Shown here one piece after another: positions 52,001 to 61,000 of a DNA stretch of 64,000 nt. Source of the DNA: Sophora flavescens (taxonomy: Eukaryota > Streptophyta > Magnoliopsida > Fabales > Fabaceae). Position numbers and translations under genes: made by a program. The first letter of the stretch is position 1; each line of letters begins with the position of its first letter. A model generated the notes under the pieces. That model saw only the letters and a list, made by a program, of their open reading frames with translations. It ran no database searches and was not told the origin of the DNA. Location of the stretch: NCBI GenBank assembly GCA_030762895.1, contig CM061070.1, positions 49,088,831-49,152,830 on the forward strand, in the 5' to 3' direction.

Positions 52001-55000
52001 ATCCCACAAGAAAGTCATAGATCCTATCTTGCTCAATATATTCTTTTGAGCACCGCTGTACCCTCGGGGCATTTAGTCTTTATTACCCTATAATGGTCCA
52101 ATTCCATCCAAAGAGACTTCAATTGATTGGCATACTCATTGACTGTCTTGTTTCCTTGCTTTGCAGCAAGTGTTTTTACCTTCACATCATACACCGGGCA
52201 GCATCTTTGGCTTTCGAATATGTTTGCTCTATCGCGTCCCAAACTGCTTTAGCAGTGCTTAAGAACATGCATGTATCACTGATTTCTAGAATCATTGAGT
52301 TCCATAGCCATGCCATAATCATGGAGTCTTCCTCATCCCATGCTGTAAAGTTAGGATCTCCTTCCCTTGGTCTAGGACCCATCAAATGACTAAGTTTTCC
52401 TTTGCCCTTTAACACTGTTCGAATGAGCTGGGACCATTTCAAGTAATTTTTCCCATTTAGTCGATAGGCGGGTTGAATACTCTTGCAATTCTCCGGATCG
52501 ATCGCTTCTGAACATGTGAGTTCTCTGCCTTGTTGGCTGGATTCACGACCTCTTCCTCATTTGACATGGCGGAAGCAATGAAGGCAACCAAAAAAAAAAA
52601 TACACGGCGGAAGCAGAGCTCCCTAGATCGGGAGCTCTGATACCATATCAACTATCCAAACACACGAGTATTTCTGAATAGCTTGAGTGAATAATGCACT
52701 CAGCAAAAGATATATTTATGGAGCTGATTTACACAGGAAATAGCATGCTAAATACAATTTACAAGGTAATTAAAATGGACGGTAGGACGGTGCAATGTAT
52801 GTACTTCTATACAATGAACCTATGGACGGTAGGACGGTGCAATGTATCGACTTCTATACAATGAACCTAACTACTTGGGAAGGGAAGTCATAAACAATTG
52901 CAGGTAAAGGCAGTATTGGGAAAAACCCAAGTCCCACATTGACTAGAGATAGTCTCTAATAAGAGTTTATAAATAGTAGGCAATCCTCATCTTATGAGCT
53001 AGCTTTTGGGATTGAGTTAGGCCCAAAATCTAATATGGTATCAGAGCTATCCTAGATCCATTATCGGGCCACCTACCATATTATCCACGCACCAAGCCCA
53101 ATAGTGCTGGGCGTGAGGGGGTGTATTGGGAAAAACCCAAGTCCCACATTGACTAGAGATAGTCTCTAATAAGAGTTTATAAATAGTAGGCAATCCTCAT
53201 CCTATGAGCTAGCTTTTGGGATTGAGTTAGGCCCAAAATCTAATATCGCCGTTACTTTGTCTTCATAGATGTTACTTTTCAAGAAAATGAGTCTCTCTCT
53301 CTTTCTCAGCTTCAAGGGGAGAATAATATTCCAGCTGAGATCTTCATTTTTTATAGTTGTATTCCCTTGTTACCTACTGATGTGTCGTTGGAGCCTCAAG
53401 AATTCACAATTGGATCACAAGACTTGGTACCTTCTACTTGCACCATTGAACGAGCTAAGACCAAGACTAGCTTACCCAAATGAGAGTATCAAAAGAGAAA
53501 CAAACTGAATTGGTCCTACAACAACTTCAGTCGTCCTATGATAAGTACTGAAAACATTCATTCTCTTGATTCTGAAATTGACCCTGAGGAATTACCTATT
53601 GCACTGCGAAAATGGAAAAGGTCATGCACCAAGTACTATGATTCTCAATTTGTCTCTTCCAAAACTCTTTCCTTACAGTAGAGCTTTATTCCAGTCAATG
53701 ATTCTATCAAAATCCCCACATCAATATAAGAAGCATTTAAGGATAAGAAACAGGCTCAAATAGAGCTCTTGAAAGAAAAGTAACATGGGAGATACTTTAG
53801 AAACCAGGGGACAAAAAACAAGTGTGGTGCATATGGATATATACAATTAAATATCGGTCTGATAGCACACTTGACCAGTATAAGGCAAGACTAGTTGCAA
53901 AAAGGGACACTAACCTATGGAATTGACTATGAGGAAACATTTGTTCCTATCGCAAAGATGAACATAGTAAGGATTTTTATTTTCTCTTGTTGCTTCTTGT
54001 TGCTTACCTAAGTTGGGAGCTACACTAGTTTGAAGTGAAGAATGCCTTTCTCCATGGTAACTTAGAAGAGGATGTATATATCGAGATTCCTCCAGGATGA
54101 CTCATGTGATGGAAGGAATAAGGTGTGCAAATTAAAATAGACCTTATATGGGATAAAACTAGTTTTGGAAGATTTTCAAAGACTATGTTATCGTTGGGAT
54201 ACTGCCATATTGGCAAAGTCAAGGTGATCAAACCCTCTTCTTTATACACTCCTGATGGTAAAATTGTTATCCTACCCGTGCATGCGGGCGATATCATAAG
54301 TGAAAAAACAACTTATAAGGGTCTGAAAAGAATGATCTTGGAAGGCTAAATTATTTTCTTGGGATTGAAGTCGCCTACTCCAAACAAGGTATCTTCATTT
54401 CCCAATGAAAATATGGTTGTAGATCTTCTTAAGGAAAGTTGGAAACTTGGATGTAAGGCCATTGTTGCACCCATTGAATAAAATCACAGGATAGGAAATG
54501 ATAAAAAAATTCCCAAAGCTAATAGAATTCAATGTTAGAGGTTGGTAAGGAATTGATATACCTAGCACATATCAGGCCGGACTTGGCATATGCTATCAGT
54601 GTGGTTATCTAGCATATGCATCTATTCTATAGTATCTTAAAATCACATCTGGAACTGGAAGATGATTACTTTTTATGAGGAATGGAAGTCTATCTATGGA
54701 AGTTTAAATTGATATGGATTATGCAAGTTCATTTATTGACAGAAGGTCAACATCCAGATAGTATATGTTTCATGGTGGAAATCAAGTAACATAGAGAAGG
54801 AACAAATGGAATTTGGTTGCCCAGTCTCTTGTATAGTGTTGGAAATAGAAGTAGAGTTAATAACCTCAGGTTCCAAGTATGTTCATTGTACAATGCATCC
54901 TAGGGAATGTCGTTAGTTTAATTATCCTTGTAAAATACATTTAGCATTTACTTCCTTGTAATCTTGATGAATATAAATAGAGGGTGCAGCAGAGTGGAAA

Positions 55001-58000
55001 ATATACTCTCTAGCACATTCAGAAAAATCCTTTATCAATATGGTATCAGAGCTCCCGATCTAGGGAGCTCTGCTTCCGCCGTGTATTCCTTTTTGGTTGC
55101 CTTCATTGCAGTCCTTTCAACCCTGTTCTAAGCACCTTATTATTGTGCTGTCAGTGCCCCTTATCAGTGCCTCTGTTTTCTGACTGCCGTTGACCGCCGG
55201 TGACCACCGTTGACCGCCGCCGTTACACCTGAAAGTTCACCGGAAGGATCGCCTTTCCGAAACCGACCAGAACCCAAAACACCGCCGCCAGTAACCTCCG
55301 CACGCGCCGCCACGCGCGCATCTTCTTCCCAGCCACCTCCCTGCGCGTGTGTCTCACGCGCCGCCGTGAGACAGCCTTTTCACCGCCGCTTACTGTTTCC
55401 GGACCGTCTGCCTCTCCTCAACCCGTTTTGGGGGTTATTTTCGCATTTTAATCACTCTTTTTTGGGGGTCCAGTTTCAACCGTTGGTTCCGCCATGTCGA
55501 ATGAGGAAGAGGTCGTGAATCCAGCCAACAAGGCAGAGAACTCACATGTTCAGAGCAGTCAGTCTGGAGAATTGCAGAGTATTCAACCTGCCTATCGACT
55601 AAATGGGAAAAATTACTTGAAATGGTCCCAGCTCATTCGAACAGTGTTGAAGGGCAAAGGAAAACTTAGTCATTTGATGGGTCCTAGACCAAGGGAAGGA
55701 GATCCTAACTTTACAGCATGGGATGAGGAAGACTCCATGATTATGGCATGGCTATGGAACTCAATGATTCCGTAAATCGGTGATACATGCATGTTCTTAA
55801 GCACTTGCTAAAGAAGTTTGGGACGCGATAGAGCAAACATATTCGAAAGCCAAAGATGCTGCCCAGGTGTATGATGTGAAGGTAAAAACACTTGCCGCAA
55901 AGCAAGGAAACAAGAAGATCACCGAGTATGCCAATCAATTGAAGTCTCTTTGGATGGAATTGGACCATTATAGGGTAATAAAGACTAAATGCCCTGAGGA
56001 TGCAGCAGTGCTCAAAGAATATATTGAGCAAGATAGGATCTATGACTTTCTTGTGGGATTAAATCCGGAATTTGACCAAGTAAGGGTTCAAATCCTTGGA
56101 AAACCAGGGGTACCATGCTTTAATGAAGTCGTAGCTATTGTACGAAGTGAAGAAAGCAGGAGAAATTTAATCTTTGGATACTCTACCTGTTGAAAGTTCA
56201 GCCATGGTAGCTGAGAGCTCAAGAGATGGACATGCAAAGTTGGAGAAGAAAGGAGATTTGTGGTGCACTTATTGCAATAAGCCACGACATACTCGAGAGA
56301 AGTGCTGGAAACTACATGGTAAACCTCCTACTCGTGAATGGGGTCAGAAAGGAGGACCATCAGGAGGATCATATAGAAGGAATGGTAAAGCTCATATTGC
56401 TGCTGGACAGAATGAAGAAGACAAGTCAGAATCCACTAGGAAACCTGAAGGAGGATCATATAGAAGGAATGGTAAAGCTCATATTGCTGCGGGACAGAAT
56501 GAAGAAGACAAGTCAGAATCCACTAGGAAACCTGAATTCCCTAGTCTAAGCCAGGAGGAAATAGAAAGGATGAGAGCATTGCTCAATAGCTTGGAGAAAC
56601 CTTCAGGTAACTGTAATTTGGCATATTCAGGTAAGCTTCCACTTTCATTCGGATTTAATGTCTCAAAAAATTCTCCTACCCTTTTTTGGATATTAGACTC
56701 AGGCGCCACAGACCATATGACACCCTCCTCTAAATACTTCTCCACATATTCTCCTTGTTCCAGTAATAAGAAAATTATCACTGCTGATGGTAACCTTGTA
56801 ACTGTTGCTGGGATTGGAAACATTGAGATAAATCCATCTATAACTTTAATGAATGTTCTTCATGTTCCAAAACTATCCACAAACCTCATCTCCATACAAA
56901 AACTTACAAAAGACCTATCCTGTAATGTGATTTTTTATAGTAATTGCTGTGAATTTCAGGACAAGGATTCGGGGAGGATGATTGGACGTGCTAGAAAAGG
57001 GAATGGCCTTTACAATCTTGAAGGAACAAGTGTGCTCTACACAGCCAGAAACAACTTGCCCCACTCATACAAGTCAGAGTCCGTCCTTTCGAATAAAGAG
57101 AAGATTCATTTGTTTCACTGTCGATTAGGTCACCCCTCTTTCAGTGTCATCAAAATTTTGTTTCCATCTTTGTTTACTGGGTTGACTGTTGAAAGTTTCC
57201 ATTGTGAGGTATGTGAAATGTCAAAACACATGCGTGTACCTTTTCCCATAAGTAATAAAAGAAGCACATTTCCTTTTTATCTTGTTCATACTGATGTTTG
57301 GGGACCCTCTTCTATTCCAAATGTGTCTGGGGCTAGATGGTTTGTGACATTTATTGATGATTGCACTCGTGTTACTTGGGTTTTTTCTGCTTAAACACAA
57401 ATCGAAGTCAATCTGTTTTTCCAAACTTTGTTTCAATGATTAAAAATCAGTTTGGTGTGGTAATAAAAAGATTAAGGTCAGATAATGGCAAGGAATACTT
57501 CAATCATGTTCTAACTCCATTTTACCAAAAAGAGGGAATAATTCATGAATCTTCTTGTGTCAAAACACCGCAGCAAAATGGGGTTGCAGAAAGGAAAAAT
57601 GGGCATCTTCTAGATCAAACCAGAGCACTACTGTATCAGAAAAATGTTCCAAAAAGTTTTTGGGGGGAAGCTGTTTTAAATATCTTATTAATCGATTACC
57701 CTATAGAGTCTTGGGGTTTAAAAGTCCTATGGAGGTTCTTTCCTCTTTCTATCCTAACTTATCCCCCACTAATAACCTCAAACCGAGGATCTTTGGGTGC
57801 GTCTCCTTTGTTCATGTTCATAGTCAAGAAAGAGGTAAACTTGATCCTAGAGCCTTAAAGTGTGTTTTTTTGGGTATTCCTCCACTCAGAAAGGATATAA
57901 GTGTTACTATCCCCCGTCGAAAAAATTCTGTGTCACGGGATGTCACCTTTCATGAAGAACAAGCCTATTTTCTCCAACCTTATCTCCAGGGGGAGAGTTC

Positions 58001-61000
58001 TAGGGAAGATAAGGCGGATACAGAAATTCATTTGGAAACTCCTGTTCTCCCTAGCCTTGAGTCTGGTACCAATGAGCCTCAATCTAGTACAAATGAGCCT
58101 CAATCTAATCTTGAAGCTGAAACTGAAATGGAACCTTCTTCATCAACTGTTGATACTCCTTTGGCTGATAATTTGGTCTCGCTAGAAGAACTTGGAAAAA
58201 TCAGGTGTTTAGAAGAAGGCTAAAGGTCATTCCTGAATCAACACGTCCAAGAATCCGACTCAATTCCTTCAACTCAGGTAACAAATTCTGATCTTCCAGC
58301 TTTACAAAATAATTTTCCAGCTTTACAGGATGAAACAGAAACCCAAACAGTTGAAGACCTAGACCTCCCCATTGCAATCAGAAAAGGCACCCGAAAGTGT
58401 ACCAAACAACCAGTATATCCTCTCTCAAATTACCTCTCATTTAAGAAATTCTCACCAACCCACAAGACCTTCCTTGCAAACCTAAACACTACTTCCATAC
58501 CATCCAATGTTTTTGAGGCATTATCGATAAAAAATGGAAGCAAGCCATGGATATAGAGATGGAAGCCTTTGGAAAAGAATAGAACTTGGGAGTTTGTTGC
58601 TTTGCCCAGAAGGAAGAAACCAGTTGGGTGCAAGTGGGTGTATACGAGAAAGTATAGGGCGATGGATCGATAGAGAGATACAAAGCAAGGCTGGTTGCCA
58701 AAGGCTTTACACAAACTTATGGGATTGACTACTTGGAGACCTTTGCTCCGGTTGCAAAGATGAATACAAATCAGGGTAATATTATCTCTTGCGGCAAATT
58801 ATGGTCGGAATTACAACAATTTGATGTAAAGAATGCTTTCTTACATGGGGATCTTGAGGAGGAAATTTATATGGATGTGCCACCAGGATATGGTAAAAGT
58901 GCTCCAACCAATGCTGTTTGCGAGGTTAAGAAAGGCATTGTATGGGTTAAAACAATCACCCGTGCATGGTTTGGAAGATTCACTAAAGTCATGACAGCCC
59001 GGGATACAAACAGAGTCAAGGAGATCATACATTATTCACTAAACACTCCAATTCAGGGGGGAGTGATGGTATTATTAGTGTATGTGGATGACATCATAGT
59101 GACCGGAAATGATTGGAGGGAGCAGCAAGTCTTAAGTCAGTGTTTGGCAAAGGAGTTTGAGATCAAGACTCTTGGGAAGCTGAAATACTTTTTGGGAATT
59201 GAAGTAGCTCATTCCCGAAATGGCATTTTCATATCTCAACAAAAATATGTCACAGATTTGCTTAAAGAGACAAGAAAGGCAGCATGTAAACCTACAAGTA
59301 CTCCCACAGATCCGAGTCTAAGAATGGGAAATGCAGAAGAAGATGTTGCAATACATAGGGAGATGTACCAGCGCCTAGTTGGGAAATTAATTTATCTGTC
59401 TCACACAAGACCGGATATTGCTTATGCTGTAAGTTTGGTTAGTCAATTCATGCACAATCCAAAAGAAATCCATTTACAAGCTGCTTATAGAATTCTGCAA
59501 TATCTCAAAGGAACTCCAGGGAGAGGAATCTTATTCAAGAAAAATGGTAGAATGACTCTTGAAGCATATACAGATGCGGATTATGCAGGGTCAATTACTG
59601 ACAGGAGATCCACTACCGGGTATTGTACATTCCTTGGGGGAAATCTAGTGACTTTATTGAAGTAAAAAGCAAAATGTGGTGGCCCGCTCTAGTGCTGAAG
59701 CTGAGTTTCGGGCTATGGCACAAGGTATTTGTGAATTATTATGGCTTAAAATTATCCTAGATGACTTGAAGATTAAGTGGGAAGGACCTATGAAGCTCTA
59801 TTGCGATAACAAGTCTGCAATCAGCATTGCACATAACCCTGTTCAGCATGATCGAACTAAACATATCGAGGTGGATAGACATTTTATCAAAGAAAAGCTC
59901 GATTGTGGTTTGATTTGTACTCCTTACGTACCCTCACAAGAACAACTTGCAGATATTCTAACTAAAGGACTAAGCAGCCCTGCATTCGAAAGAATTCTAT
60001 CCAAGCTGGGAATAGAGAATACCTATTCACCAGCTTGAGGGGGAGTGTTGGAAATAGAAGTAGAGTTAATAACCTCGGGTTCCAAGTATGTTCATTGTAC
60101 AATGCATCCTAGGGAATGTCGTTAGTTTAATTATCCTTGTAAAATACATTTAGCATTTACTTCCTTGTAATCTTGATGAATATAAATAGAGGGTGCAGCA
60201 GAGTGGAAAATATACTCTCTAGCACATTCAGAAAAATCCATTATCAATATATAGGTTGAATTTCGAGCTATGGAACAAGGGGATTAGGAGTTTTCTGAAT
60301 GAAGATTGTACTTGATGACCTTAGAATAAAGTATGAAACTCCTATGTGATTGTTTTGTAATAAGGCAGCCATTAGTATTGCGCATAATCTGGTTCTCACT
60401 CCAGCTAGAGAATGATATGAACAACACAGCATATGTACTGTTAAATATGTTTGGATCTCACTCCCAAAAGCTAGCTCAAAGGATGAGGGTGCCCAAGCAT
60501 ATATAAGCATTGCACAGCCCCTTGACAATGTGGGACACAAATGCAACTTCAATACCCACCTTCACGTGCAACGTGGGCCTGGGTCCAATTCCCACATTGC
60601 CTGCAAATCTGGCTCTGATACCATGTTAAATATGCTTGGATGTCACTCCCAAAAGCTAGCTCAAAGGATGAGGGTGCCCAAGCATATATAAGCATTACAC
60701 AGCCCAGGAACCTTGACAATGTGGGACACAAATGCAACTTCAATACATACCTTCAAGACATCAAATGGTAGGCGTGTTAACTGAAGGACTTCCCAAGGAA
60801 CGCTTTCAGCATCTTAAAAGCAACTATAAATGATTGATATCCATTCACCGGCTTTAGGGGGAGTGTTGAGAATCATCGTAGATTTATTTCCTTTAGTGTG
60901 AATAGATTTCTTGCTTATTTCTTTTACTATCTGTTTCCATTTTATAAGGACAGATTTAATACCATAATATTGCTCTATTCTAGGTAAGTAGTTATGTCTA

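Larger units (their letters stand above)
47791..52900 (-). mobile_element. Copia element B (minus strand)
   Basis: LTRs at 47791-48056 and 52646 to about 52900. The primer site (TGGTATCAGAGCTCCC on the minus strand) is at 52630-52645 and the purine tract (CAGCTTGAGGGGGAG) at 48057-48071. The outer end of its 5' LTR has lost about 15 bases beside a TRIM. The interior is nearly the same as that of Copia C, although the LTRs are clearly different. Confidence 0.88.
54837..60249 (+). mobile_element. Copia element C, complete ends with target duplication
   Basis: Two 204-base LTRs (54837-55040, 60046-60249) start TGTTGGAAATAGAAG and end TTATCAATA and differ at only two positions. The element is flanked by perfect TATAG duplications (54832-54836, 60250-60254). 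The primer site TGGTATCAGAGCTCCC and purine tract CAGCTTGAGGGGGAG are in place. It is inserted in Copia A and is the youngest insertion with measurable LTRs in the window. Confidence 0.95.

Noticed and set aside
53036..53052. TGGTATCAGAGC sequences that could be mistaken for tRNA gene pieces (also 36414, 47368, 55041)
   Set aside because: They are retrotransposon primer-binding sites next to LTR ends; no cloverleaf can be drawn around them.
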